DNA of 20,479 nt, from the NCBI RefSeq assembly GCF_002811985.1, contig NZ_NPDU01000079.1, positions 1-20,479 of the forward strand, given 5' to 3'. The DNA is from Leptospira adleri. Lineage in GTDB: Bacteria; Spirochaetota; Leptospiria; Leptospirales; Leptospiraceae. A program made the translations under genes and the position numbers. This document shows, in pieces, positions 1 through 8,541 of this stretch; positions within the stretch are counted from its first letter, which is position 1; each line of letters begins with the position of its first letter. The notes beneath the pieces are model-generated. The model saw only the letters and a program-made list of their open reading frames with translations. It made no database searches and was not told the origin of the DNA.

Positions 1-2995
1 TCTTCGATTGATCTTCCGTCGCGGCGACCGTTCCGTAAAGACCGGAAGAGTGTTCCGCAACTTCGCCGATCGCATAGATGTCCGGATCGGAGGTTCTAAG
101 AAAAGGATCTACAAGAATTCCTTGTTTGCACTCGAGACCCGAGGAGATTCCTAATTGAAGATTCGGAGAAGTTCCGGTCGCAAAGACGATTCCGTCCGGT
201 TCTATGACTTTTCCGTCGCTGAGCTTTACGTTTTGGACTTTGGAAGTTCCTTTTGTTTTTGTAATCTCCGCTTCGAATATGATTTCGATTCCTCTTGATT
301 CGATTTCTTCTTTAAGAATTTCGGATGCGATCGGATCGAGTTGTTTGGACATCAGTCGGTCTGTGCGAACCAAAACGGTCACTCTGACTTGTACAGATTT
401 TAAAGCGGCCGCGACTTCCAATCCGAGCAATCCGCCGCCAACGATCAAAACGTGAGAATCTCTTACAAAAAACCCTTTGATTCTTTCCGCGTCTTCCTTT
501 GCGCGAAGACAAAAGATTCCTTCCATTTCCTTTTTGATCGTTTTGGGAACGTTAGGCGAACTTCCGGTGGCGAAGATCAGCTTGTTATAAGAATATGAAT
601 TTCCCTGAACGTCTCTAACCACTTTACCTTCGGGATGAATCTCGGAGACTTCAGTGTCCGGAAAAATTTTGAAATTCCAAGATTGAATTTCTTCCTCGGT
701 AATGCCTATGAGATCGCCGAATTCTTTTTCGCCGCTGATCAAATCGGGAAGAAGAATACGATTGTAAAACGGATTCTTTTCTTTGCAAAGGACTGTGATT
801 TCACTCTCGTTGTCTAAAGAGCGATAGTGTTTTAAAAAAGCGAGGGTTCCATTGCCTCCGCCTATGATTAGAATTTTTTCTTTTTCCTTTTGATAGAGAA
901 GAACTTCGACCGCGGAGATTTTAAAACCGGGTTGTTTGGAAAAAGGATCAAAGGCGCCGCTCGTAAGATTGTTTGCGCGGGAATCGTCTCGTCCTAGTTT
1001 TTTTCCCCAGTGCATCGGAAGAAAAACGACGCCTTCCTTTATATCCTCCGTGATTGACGCTCTGACACGAACTCTTCCTCTCCCGTTAATTACTTCTACG
1101 ATCGATCCTTCTTTTATTTTTCTTGATTTAGCGTCGTTAGGATGAATTTCCAAAAACGGCTCTCGTCTATGTTCGTTTAGTTTTCGCACTTTTCCGGTAC
1201 GAGTCATCGTGTGCCATTGGTCTCTGATTCTTCCGGTTGTTAGGATCAACGGAAATTCGGAGTTTGTTTTTTCGGAAGAATCCTCCGGATCGACCGCGTG
1301 AATTTTTGCTCTTCCGTTCGGTCTATAAAACTTGTGATCCGTAAATAAACGTTCGGTTCCGCCGTGATCCTTCGTTGGGAACGGCCATTGCACGGATCTT
1401 TTTTCTCGTAGAATGGAATAGTCGAGTCCGGCGATATCGATGTGCGTATCTTTTGTTAAGCGACAATGCTCTGCAAAAACTTCTCCTTCGTCTTTGAAAG
1501 CGAAAGAAGAATCGAATCCCATCTTAATCGCGAACTGATTGAGGATCCAAGTATCCGCCTTTGCTTCACCCGGCGGCTCAATGATTTTCGGAAGATACGT
1601 GATTCTTCTATCCGAGTTTGTCATCGTGCCCTGTTTCTCCGCCCAACCGGCCGCTGGAAGAATCACGTCCGCAAACGGAATCGCGGAAGAATCTTTGGAA
1701 ATATCTTGAACGACGACTAACTCCGCTAAACGAAGACCTGATTCCACAAGACGGGCGTCGGGGAGACTTACCGTTGGATTTGTGCAGATGATCCAAATCG
1801 CTTTCATCTTTCCGCTCCGAAGACGTTCGAACATTTCAGTAGCGCTGTATCCGGGTTTTTCTTGGATGGAAGTCACTCCCCAGAATCGGGCGACTTCCGC
1901 TCTGTGATGCGGATCGGCTAAGTTTCTGTGTGCGGGAAGAAGATTGCAAAGACCGCCGACTTCTCGACCGCCCATTGCGTTCGGTTGTCCCGTGAGCGAA
2001 AACGGACCGGCGCCCGGTTTACCGATTTGACCCGTGAGAAGAGAAAGGTTGAGAAGCGCTAGATTTTTATTAACTCCGATCACGCTTTGATTTAGTCCCA
2101 TAGCCCAAAGAGAAAGAAGTCCTTTGGAGTTTCCGATCATTTCAGCGGCTTTGAAAATTTGTTCGGAAGGTATATCGCAAGATTTCGCGTATTCCTGAAC
2201 GCTTGCCGAAAAAACTTTTTGTCTTAATTCTTCAAAGCCCTCTGTGTGATTTTTTAAAAATTCGGAATCGACTCGGTCTTGTTCGATCAAGATTCTCGCA
2301 ATTGCGTGAAAAAGATGAATATCGCTTCCCGGAAGAATTTGAAGATGAAGATCCGCATCTTCGCAACTTTCAGTTCTTCTCGGATCTACAACGATAAGTT
2401 TTACGTTTGGATCCGATTGTTTTCTTGCTTCGATTCGGCGAAATAAAATCGGATGGCACCAAGCCGGATTTGCGCCGGCGACTAAAAAACAATCCGCTAA
2501 CTCTATATCTTCGTAACTGATAGGAACACTGTCTTCGCCGAGCGCCATCTTATAGCCGACGACTGCGGAACTCATACAAAGTCTTGAGTTCGTATCTATA
2601 TTATTGGTTCCTAAAAAACCTTTCGCAAGTTTGTTTACGACGTAATATTCTTCGGTTAACAATTGGCCGGAAACATAGAAGCCGACCGAATCCGGACCGT
2701 GTTCTTGGATGATTCTCTTAAAATCTTGTGAAACACGATTGAGGGCCGATTCCCAATCTGTTCTTATTTGCGGTGAGAATTTATCGTTTCTCATCATAGG
2801 AAATTTTAATCGATCCGAACGATCCAAGAGGGAATAATTTAAGTTCATTCCTTTGGAACAAAGCATCCCACGATTTGCGGGATGACTCGGGTCTCCCTCT
2901 ATTTTTAATTCACGCTCGGATTGTTTATGTACAAGCACTCCGCATCCAACGCCGCAGTAGGAACATGTTGTGGAGTAAGTCTCTGAATGATTCAC
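1..2995 (-). CDS. nasA: Assimilatory nitrate reductase fused to an FAD/NAD(P)H oxidoreductase module (partial, runs off left edge)
   Basis: This frame stays open for 998 codons to the left edge, so the C-terminus is missing. Residues 1 to about 698 are a molybdopterin oxidoreductase of NasA/NapA type: a [4Fe-4S] motif at C11, C14, C18 and C46 followed by the usual Lys48, a Mo-ligand Cys140 in SRLCMSSAV, and a C-terminal dinucleotide-binding domain (TTGRIRDQWHTMTRTG). About ten residues later, in the same frame, an FAD/NAD(P)-binding oxidoreductase module begins: GGGNGT at 712-717, NADH-type VGGGLLGLE near 852-860, then DIYAIGE near the edge. Predicted role: cytoplasmic NAD(P)H-dependent reduction of nitrate to nitrite in one chain. 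I chose GTG at 2995 because AGGGTGG lies just upstream and the Cys motif then sits at the usual distance; an in-frame ATG at 3037 has no Shine-Dalgarno. No signal peptide is visible. It is divergent from the transporter/nirB operon. The fusion was checked by codon-by-codon translation across 840-958. Confidence 0.9.
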   Translation of the reverse strand, partial: MNHSETYSTTCSYCGVGCGVLVHKQSERELKIEGDPSHPANRGMLCSKGMNLNYSLLDRSDRLKFPMMRNDKFSPQIRTDWESALNRVSQDFKRIIQEHGPDSVGFYVSGQLLTEEYYVVNKLAKGFLGTNNIDTNSRLCMSSAVVGYKMALGEDSVPISYEDIELADCFLVAGANPAWCHPILFRRIEARKQSDPNVKLIVVDPRRTESCEDADLHLQILPGSDIHLFHAIARILIEQDRVDSEFLKNHTEGFEELRQKVFSASVQEYAKSCDIPSEQIFKAAEMIGNSKGLLSLWAMGLNQSVIGVNKNLALLNLSLLTGQIGKPGAGPFSLTGQPNAMGGREVGGLCNLLPAHRNLADPHHRAEVARFWGVTSIQEKPGYSATEMFERLRSGKMKAIWIICTNPTVSLPDARLVESGLRLAELVVVQDISKDSSAIPFADVILPAAGWAEKQGTMTNSDRRITYLPKIIEPPGEAKADTWILNQFAIKMGFDSSFAFKDEGEVFAEHCRLTKDTHIDIAGLDYSILREKRSVQWPFPTKDHGGTERLFTDHKFYRPNGRAKIHAVDPEDSSEKTNSEFPLILTTGRIRDQWHTMTRTGKVRKLNEHRREPFLEIHPNDAKSRKIKEGSIVEVINGRGRVRVRASITEDIKEGVVFLPMHWGKKLGRDDSRANNLTSGAFDPFSKQPGFKISAVEVLLYQKEKEKILIIGGGNGTLAFLKHYRSLDNESEITVLCKEKNPFYNRILLPDLISGEKEFGDLIGITEEEIQSWNFKIFPDTEVSEIHPEGKVVRDVQGNSYSYNKLIFATGSSPNVPKTIKKEMEGIFCLRAKEDAERIKGFFVRDSHVLIVGGGLLGLEVAAALKSVQVRVTVLVRTDRLMSKQLDPIASEILKEEIESRGIEIIFEAEITKTKGTSKVQNVKLSDGKVIEPDGIVFATGTSPNLQLGISSGLECKQGILVDPFLRTSDPDIYAIGEVAEHSSGLYGTVAATEDQSK

Positions 2996-3423
2996 AACCA
3001 CCCTATGCAAGAATGATACCAATTCTATTAGCTGCATTTTTTTGGAAGAATGAAGCTATAATAGAAGATAAGGCAAGGTCGATGAGCAAAGCCCCGGACA
3101 AATGTCGTTCGATTTCTCCCTGGTTTTGTAACATGACTGAAATAATAGATTCTTATCACTCGAGGTGTGAAAGAATGTTAAGAATGTCCAATAGGATTTA
3201 CCGAATGCTCATTTTATAAACAGCGAATAACGTATGCAATTTAATCTGAAAATTGAAAGCAAGACTAAAAAAGAAACGAAGAAGATCTCTGCAAAACCAT
3301 TGATTGGCTGCTTTAAACTGCATTGAAACAGCGATTCTAAATAAAACTCAGATCTGGTACGTTTTTTGCTCTGTTATCACAGGGAACTCTGTCCGAGTTC
3401 GAATATTAGAAGGAAAATTATAA
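2996..3423. other. Divergent intergenic region between nasA fusion and narK operon
   Basis: These 428 bases contain no gene I can support. The only sizeable open frames are short, have no recognisable domain and lack ribosome-binding sites. The region must hold the promoters of both divergent units, but I could not find a convincing -35/-10 pair for either. AT-rich -10-like strings (TATAAT at 3057-3062, TCTAAATA near 3337-3344) lack well-spaced partners. The unusual part is a pair of competing inverted repeats close to narK, listed separately. Confidence 0.6.
3369..3392 (+). repeat. Duplicated CTCTGT flanking ACAGGG: two alternative hairpins upstream of narK
   Basis: CTCTGT occurs at 3369-3374 and again at 3387-3392. 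Between them, ACAGGG at 3379-3384 can pair with the first copy (six pairs including one G-U, loop TATC). Its first four bases, ACAG, can instead pair with the CTGT of the second copy (four pairs, loop GGAACT). The two pairings exclude each other. The element ends 31 bases before the narK start and lies just downstream of a T-run at 3362-3367. It could be an operator with two half-sites or a leader switch; both are inference and the stems are short. Confidence 0.3.
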
Positions 3424-4638
3424 ATGAAAAAGTTTAAGGAATTTTTATCAGCTGGTCACTTTCCAACCTTGCTTAGCTCTTTTCTCTATTTTGATTTTAG
3501 TTTTATGGTTTGGATGCTTTTAGCCGCCCTTGGCGTTTTTCTTGCCGAGGAATTCAAATTGAATCCGGCGCAAAAGGGATTGATGGTCTCCATACCGTTG
3601 TTAGGCGGGACTTTGTTGCGAATTCCGATGGGTTTACTATCCGACCGTTTCGGTTCTCGCAAAGTGGCATTGATCGGGATGCTCGTGACGATGATTCCCT
3701 TGGTCTTAGGTTGGCAGTTCGGAAACACGATGGCCGAAGTTTTTGCGATCGGTTTGTTGTTGGGCGTTGCGGGTTCCAGCTTTGCGGTCGCACTTCCTCT
3801 TGCCAGCCGAAGTTATTCGGCTAAATATCAAGGTTTAGTAATGGGAATTGCCGGCGCGGGGAATAGCGGTTCCGTTCTTGCAACTTTATTCGCACCCGAT
3901 ATCGCCCGTAGTTTCGGTTGGCACGCAGCATTCGGATTTGCGTTGATTCCGATGAGTTTGGTTTTTATCTTCTTTTTCTTTTTTGCAAAAGAGGACGAGA
4001 TCAAACCTTCCGGTAAAACGATTCTTGAATATTTATCTCCGATTAAATCCGGCGACGCTATGATTTTTAGTTTTTTATATAGCATCACCTTCGGAGGATT
4101 TGTGGGACTTGCAAGTTTTCTTCCGATGTTTTATTACGATCAATACGGCGCTGATAAAGTTACTACCGGCCTTTATACGACTTATTGTATCATTGGAGCG
4201 AGTATGGTCCGTCCGTTCGGCGGTTATCTTTCCGATCGTTTCGGAGGCGCTTCCGTTTTAATCGTCGTTTTGCTTGTCGCGTCTCTTATCCTTTTTGGAA
4301 TCTCCACATTGCCCGCGTTAGGCGTCATTCTTCCTTTGTTTGTTCTTTTAATGCTTTGTTTGGGATTGGGAAACGGCTCTGTTTTTCAATTGGTGCCTTC
4401 CCGTTTTAAAAAAGATATCGGTATTATCACCGGCTTTGTGGGAGCCTTTGGCGGGTTAGGCGGATTCTTGGTTCCCAACTTGCTCGGGTCTTTAAAGTCC
4501 GCTTGGGGAAGTTATTCCGCCGGTTTTACAGCGCTCGCCTGTATCGTCCTTGTCGCCGCTGCGGTTCTGTACGGAACGAATTTCTACGTATGGAGTAAGT
4601 CCTCGGACGAAGCGGATTTGGGAATGGAATCCGCTTAA
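3424..4638 (+). CDS. narK: NarK/NasA-family MFS nitrate/nitrite transporter
   Basis: A 404-residue major facilitator protein with twelve hydrophobic segments by inspection, predicted to bring nitrate across the inner membrane (and possibly to move nitrite). Both nitrate-signature stretches of the NarK/NrtP family are present: GIAGAGNSGS at 141-150 in the fifth segment and GLGNGSVFQLVPSRF at 314-328, followed by TGFVGAFGGLGGF. The anion-binding arginines of NarK appear as R66 (second segment, LLRIPMG) and R263 (eighth segment, MVRPFGG). Start ATG at 3424 has AGGA about ten bases upstream. It is the first gene of the long rightward operon and ends 25 bases before nirB, which makes an assimilatory uptake role more likely than respiratory antiport. 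There is no fused second NarK domain. Confidence 0.93.
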   Translation: MKKFKEFLSAGHFPTLLSSFLYFDFSFMVWMLLAALGVFLAEEFKLNPAQKGLMVSIPLLGGTLLRIPMGLLSDRFGSRKVALIGMLVTMIPLVLGWQFGNTMAEVFAIGLLLGVAGSSFAVALPLASRSYSAKYQGLVMGIAGAGNSGSVLATLFAPDIARSFGWHAAFGFALIPMSLVFIFFFFFAKEDEIKPSGKTILEYLSPIKSGDAMIFSFLYSITFGGFVGLASFLPMFYYDQYGADKVTTGLYTTYCIIGASMVRPFGGYLSDRFGGASVLIVVLLVASLILFGISTLPALGVILPLFVLLMLCLGLGNGSVFQLVPSRFKKDIGIITGFVGAFGGLGGFLVPNLLGSLKSAWGSYSAGFTALACIVLVAAAVLYGTNFYVWSKSSDEADLGMESA

Positions 4639-4663
4639 TCGAAAATTCTCCGGAGAAACAAAG

Positions 4664-7186
4664 ATGTCGAAACAGAAATTAGTTATTATTGGAAATGGGA
4701 TGGTGGGACATCGTCTCGCCGAAAAATTGATAGAATTCAACGGAAAAGAAAAGTATGAAATTCTAATATTTGGCGAAGAGCCGAGACGCGCTTACGATCG
4801 AGTTCATCTTTCGGAATACTTTGCCAATCGTTCGGTAGAGCCGCTTTATCTTTCCAAGGAGAACTGGTATTTGGAGAACAATATCGATCTTCACCTGAAA
4901 GAAAAGGTAATAGGAATCGATACCATTTCCAAAAAAATCGAAACGTCCTTCGGAGATTTTTACGATTTTGATAAACTCGTTTTAGCGACCGGTTCCGCTC
5001 CGTTCGTTCCTAACTTTGAAGGTATCGATAAAAAAGGAGTCTTTGTATATCGTACGATCGAAGATTTAGAACAGATTTTGGAATACGGAAAATCAGTCGG
5101 AAAAGCGACCGTGCTCGGAGGCGGCCTTCTCGGTCTGGAAGCGGCAAAGGCTCTTGTCGATATGAATCTGAAAACGGATGTAGTCGAATTCGCTTCTCGT
5201 TTGATGCCCCGTCAGCTGGATGAAGCGGCTTCTTCGATTCTTAAATCAAAAATAGAAGAATTGGGCGTTTTGATCCATCTGGAAAAAAGCACCAAACGTG
5301 CGTTTGGTGATTATTCCATTGCAGGTTTGGAATTTCAAGACGGATCTGTTTTGGAAACGGAAATGCTCGTCATTTCTGCGGGGATCAGACCGAGAGACGA
5401 ACTCGCGAAATCTTCCGGAATCGCGTTAGGTGAAAGAGGCGGGATTCTCGTGAATGATTTTTTGGAAACGAATGTTCCCGGTATTTATTCCATCGGAGAA
5501 TGTGCGCTTCACAACGGTATGATCTACGGTCTTGTCGCTCCGGGTTACGAGATGGCTGAGATCGTAGCGCATAATCTGTGTAATACGGAAAATTCTTATA
5601 AACAATACTTCGGTTCGGATCTTTCGACAAAATTGAAACTCATCGGAGTGGACGTCGCTTCCTTCGGAGACGCCCTTGGACAATCAAAACATATTCCCAT
5701 CGCGTTTAAAAATCCGCTTACCGGAATTTATAAAAAGTTGGTCGTATCCGAAGACGGAAAAACCCTTCTCGGCGGAATTCTTGTCGGAGACGTAAGCGCT
5801 TACGGCAATCTTCTCGCGCTCTATCTCAACAAAATCGAACTTCCCGCCGAACCGGAAAGCCTCATCGTCGGATCGGTCTCCGCCGAATCGGCGTTTGGCG
5901 CCGGCTCTCTGCCGGATGAAGCGAAGATTTGCTCCTGTAATAACGTTTCCAAGGGGGACATCGTTAGCGCGATTCGAAATCAAGAGTGTTTTGAGATGGG
6001 TTCCTTGAAGGAATGTACAAAAGCCGGAACCGGTTGCGGAGGTTGTATTCCGCAAGTTAATTCTCTTCTCAAGGGAGAATTGAAGGCGCTCGGTAAAGTT
6101 GTTACTGAACATCTCTGCGAGCACTTTGCATTTTCAAGACAAGAACTCTTTCAAGTAATCAAAGTCAAAAAATTGAAAACCTTCGACGACGTTTTATCCG
6201 AAAGCGGAAAAGGAATGGGTTGTGAAACTTGTAAGCCGGCAGTGGCTTCCATTCTCGCGAGTTTATGGAACGAAACGATCGTGCATAAAAAGCACAGAGA
6301 GATTCAAGATACAAACGATAAATTCTTAGCCAACATTCAAAGAGGAGGAACCTATTCCGTTGTTCCCCGAATCCCAGGCGGCGAAATTACTCCGGAAAAA
6401 CTCATCGTCATCGGAGCAGTCGCTAAAAAATTCAATCTCTATTGTAAGATCACAGGCGGACAAAGAATCGATCTTCTAGGCGCTAGAATGGAAGACCTTC
6501 CCGATATATGGGGCGATCTCGTCGACGCAGGTTTCGAAAGCGGACACGCGTACGGGAAAGCTATGAGGACCGTGAAGAGTTGTGTCGGTTCGACTTGGTG
6601 CAGATACGGAGTGCAGGATAGTACGTCCTTTGCAATTCGCATCGAAGAACGTTATCGCGGAATTCGTTCTCCTCATAAATTGAAAGCGGCAGTTTCAGGT
6701 TGTATCCGAGAATGTGCCGAGGCCCAGAGCAAAGATTTCGGAATCATCGCAACCGAAAAAGGATGGAATCTTTATGTCGGAGGCAACGGCGGAGTAACTC
6801 CGCAACACGCGCTCTTGTTAGCCGCCGACATAGACGAGGACACTTGTATCAAGTACATCGATCGATTCTTAATGTTTTACATTCGGACTGCGGACAAGTT
6901 GACCCGGACCGCTGCTTGGTTGAAACAACTCGAAGGCGGAATCGATTATCTCAAAGACGTCATCATCAACGATCGTCTCGGAATCAACGAACAACTCGAA
7001 GCGGAGATGCAAACGCTCGTGGATAGTTATCACTGCGAATGGAAGGCGGTCGTCGACGATCCCGAAAAACAAAAGAAATTCAAACACTTTGTAAACAGCG
7101 ATCAACCCGATAGCAATATTCAGTTTATCGAAGAACGCGGGCAGATTCGTCCCGTCGATTGGATCAAAGAAGAAATATCGGTTTGA
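4664..7186 (+). CDS. nirB: Assimilatory NAD(P)H-nitrite reductase, large subunit (siroheme)
   Basis: This 840-residue protein reduces nitrite to ammonium in the cytoplasm with NirD. Domain order is canonical: an N-terminal FAD/NAD(P)H module (GNGMVG at 10-15, second Rossmann motif LGGGLLGLE), a BFD-type [2Fe-2S] domain with C423, C425, C458 and C461, a second BFD-like region with LCEHF and GCETCKP, then the nitrite/sulphite reductase half. The siroheme/[4Fe-4S] cysteines are C640 and C646 (C-x5-C) and C680 and C684 (SGCIREC). Length fits the family (about 850). An in-frame start exists at 4550, inside narK, but ATG 4664 is preferred: it begins right before the Rossmann strand and has GGAG eight bases upstream. 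No truncation or missing ligand was seen. Confidence 0.96.
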   Translation: MSKQKLVIIGNGMVGHRLAEKLIEFNGKEKYEILIFGEEPRRAYDRVHLSEYFANRSVEPLYLSKENWYLENNIDLHLKEKVIGIDTISKKIETSFGDFYDFDKLVLATGSAPFVPNFEGIDKKGVFVYRTIEDLEQILEYGKSVGKATVLGGGLLGLEAAKALVDMNLKTDVVEFASRLMPRQLDEAASSILKSKIEELGVLIHLEKSTKRAFGDYSIAGLEFQDGSVLETEMLVISAGIRPRDELAKSSGIALGERGGILVNDFLETNVPGIYSIGECALHNGMIYGLVAPGYEMAEIVAHNLCNTENSYKQYFGSDLSTKLKLIGVDVASFGDALGQSKHIPIAFKNPLTGIYKKLVVSEDGKTLLGGILVGDVSAYGNLLALYLNKIELPAEPESLIVGSVSAESAFGAGSLPDEAKICSCNNVSKGDIVSAIRNQECFEMGSLKECTKAGTGCGGCIPQVNSLLKGELKALGKVVTEHLCEHFAFSRQELFQVIKVKKLKTFDDVLSESGKGMGCETCKPAVASILASLWNETIVHKKHREIQDTNDKFLANIQRGGTYSVVPRIPGGEITPEKLIVIGAVAKKFNLYCKITGGQRIDLLGARMEDLPDIWGDLVDAGFESGHAYGKAMRTVKSCVGSTWCRYGVQDSTSFAIRIEERYRGIRSPHKLKAAVSGCIRECAEAQSKDFGIIATEKGWNLYVGGNGGVTPQHALLLAADIDEDTCIKYIDRFLMFYIRTADKLTRTAAWLKQLEGGIDYLKDVIINDRLGINEQLEAEMQTLVDSYHCEWKAVVDDPEKQKKFKHFVNSDQPDSNIQFIEERGQIRPVDWIKEEISV

Positions 7187-7205
7187 TAGAGGAGGATGGA
7201 GTTTT

Positions 7206-7574
7206 ATGGAAACGGCTTTTGAGGAAAAAATTTGGATCGAAATCGCTCCGGTCTCCGAATTCTCGCAGGACGGGGGAACGTGCGCTAAAGTTGGTAACGA
7301 ACAAATCGCAATTTTTCATTTCCAACAAGGAGATAAGTGGTATGCTTGTGAGAATCGCTGCCCGCACACGGGAGATATGGTCTTATCGAGAGGACTTACC
7401 GGGGACTCGAAAGGAGAACCTAAGGTCGCTTGTCCCTTGCACAAAAGATCGTTCTCCCTAAAAACGGGGGAATGTATTTCTGGAGATTCTTATTCGGTTC
7501 GAACCTATCCGGTAAAAGTGGAAGGAGGAACCGTTTATCTCGCAGTGGATTCTTCTTCGGTAGCGAAAGAATGA
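7206..7574 (+). CDS. nirD: Nitrite reductase small subunit, Rieske-type
   Basis: A 122-residue partner of NirB with a Rieske [2Fe-2S] fold. The ligand pairs are intact: C52-x-H54 in RCPHTGD and C76-x2-H79 in ACPLHKRSF. In enterobacterial NirD these ligands are commonly lost, so this protein probably carries a real cluster, as in NasE-like or Rieske NirD forms. It starts 19 bases after nirB, with a strong GAGGAGG at 7188-7194, and is followed 17 bases later by moaA, so it is co-transcribed with both. Length is normal for the family. Confidence 0.93.
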   Translation: METAFEEKIWIEIAPVSEFSQDGGTCAKVGNEQIAIFHFQQGDKWYACENRCPHTGDMVLSRGLTGDSKGEPKVACPLHKRSFSLKTGECISGDSYSVRTYPVKVEGGTVYLAVDSSSVAKE

Positions 7575-7591
7575 GTTAAGAGGTATGCGGT

Positions 7592-8539
7592 ATGATACGC
7601 GACGGTTTTGGAAGGAGTTTTCAAACTCTAAGAATCAGTCTTCTTGATCGTTGCAATTTTGCCTGTACTTATTGTGTGGACGAGGATATCCGTTTAACGC
7701 AAAAAAAATCCTACCTGGAAGTGGATGAATGGATTGGTATCGTTTATGATCTTCATCGTTTATTAGGTTTAAAAAAAGTAAGACTTACCGGAGGAGAACC
7801 GACCCTTTATCCCCGGTTAAAAGTTCTCGTTAGGGAATTGAAGAATTTAGGAATCCCGCAAATTTCTCTGACGACGAACGGTTCGATTCTTTCCAAACAA
7901 GCATCGGATCTGAAAGAAGCGGGTTTGGATTCGATCAACGTTTCTCTGGATGCGGTGACTTCGGAAACTTTTCGGACTATGAGTCGGCGTTCCGTTTTCA
8001 GACAAACGTTAAAGGGAATCGATGCGGCGGTCGATTCGGGACTTAAAGTAAGAATCAATTCTACTTTGGTGCGTGGAAAAAATGAAGATCAGATCATTCC
8101 AATTCTTGAATATTCTTGGAATAAGGGAATTCTTCCCCGATTTCTGGAGCTGATGAAGATGGGCTATTTACAAAATTCCGATACGATTCCAATCTTTTCT
8201 CAAAAGGAAATCTTAGATCGTGTTGAGGAAGTTTACGGAGTTCTTACGCCGCAGACGAGAAAGGTTTCTTCCACCGCAAATTATTGGAATACGGAAAACG
8301 GAAATTCTTTCGGAATCATCGCGAACGAATCAGCCCCTTTCTGCAGCGATTGTGATCGTCTTCGTTTGGACAGTAAGGGAAGTCTTTACGGTTGTCTGAG
8401 TTCGTCGACGGGTTTTCCTTTACCGAAACTTAGGGAACAAGGAATCGATATGGAGCAGATTCTTATCCTTGCCTTGCGTCAGAAACAGGACGTTCGTTTT
8501 AAGGGAAGCGATCTTACGATGATGGCGATCGGAGGCTGA
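7592..8539 (+). CDS. moaA: GTP 3',8-cyclase MoaA (radical SAM)
   Basis: A 315-residue radical SAM enzyme that, with MoaC, turns GTP into cyclic pyranopterin monophosphate, the first stage of molybdenum cofactor synthesis. The SAM-binding cluster motif is C21-x3-C25-x2-C28 in DRCNFACTYC. The second, C-terminal [4Fe-4S] site that binds substrate is C-x2-C-x13-C in FCSDCDRLRL...YGC. The protein ends in the conserved Gly-Gly tail (MMAIGG), which is needed for activity in known MoaA. TGGEPTLYP and the SINVSLD strand are also typical. AAGAGGT lies 7 bases before the ATG. The stop is 2 bases before moaD. Slightly shorter than E. coli MoaA, otherwise complete. Confidence 0.96.
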   Translation: MIRDGFGRSFQTLRISLLDRCNFACTYCVDEDIRLTQKKSYLEVDEWIGIVYDLHRLLGLKKVRLTGGEPTLYPRLKVLVRELKNLGIPQISLTTNGSILSKQASDLKEAGLDSINVSLDAVTSETFRTMSRRSVFRQTLKGIDAAVDSGLKVRINSTLVRGKNEDQIIPILEYSWNKGILPRFLELMKMGYLQNSDTIPIFSQKEILDRVEEVYGVLTPQTRKVSSTANYWNTENGNSFGIIANESAPFCSDCDRLRLDSKGSLYGCLSSSTGFPLPKLREQGIDMEQILILALRQKQDVRFKGSDLTMMAIGG

Positions 8540-8541
8540 AG

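Noticed and set aside
3057..3062. TATAAT as a narK promoter -10
   Set aside because: No -35-like sequence lies 16-18 bases upstream, and it would give a leader of over 350 bases; a perfect hexamer in AT-rich DNA is common by chance.
2875..3219. Rightward open frame of 114 codons overlapping the nasA start
   Set aside because: Its first third is antisense to the conserved NasA Cys region, it has no ribosome-binding site and no recognisable domain, so it is a chance frame.
4550..4663. N-terminal extension of NirB from an upstream in-frame start
   Set aside because: It lies inside narK, adds 38 residues with no family counterpart, and the ATG at 4664 has a proper ribosome-binding site right before the Rossmann fold.
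5684..6124. Leftward open frame of 146 codons inside nirB
   Set aside because: It is antisense to the strongly conserved BFD and reductase region of NirB, with no start signal of its own.
7575..7591. Moco riboswitch before moaA
   Set aside because: Only 17 bases separate nirD and moaA, too short for that structure, and the gene is inside an operon.
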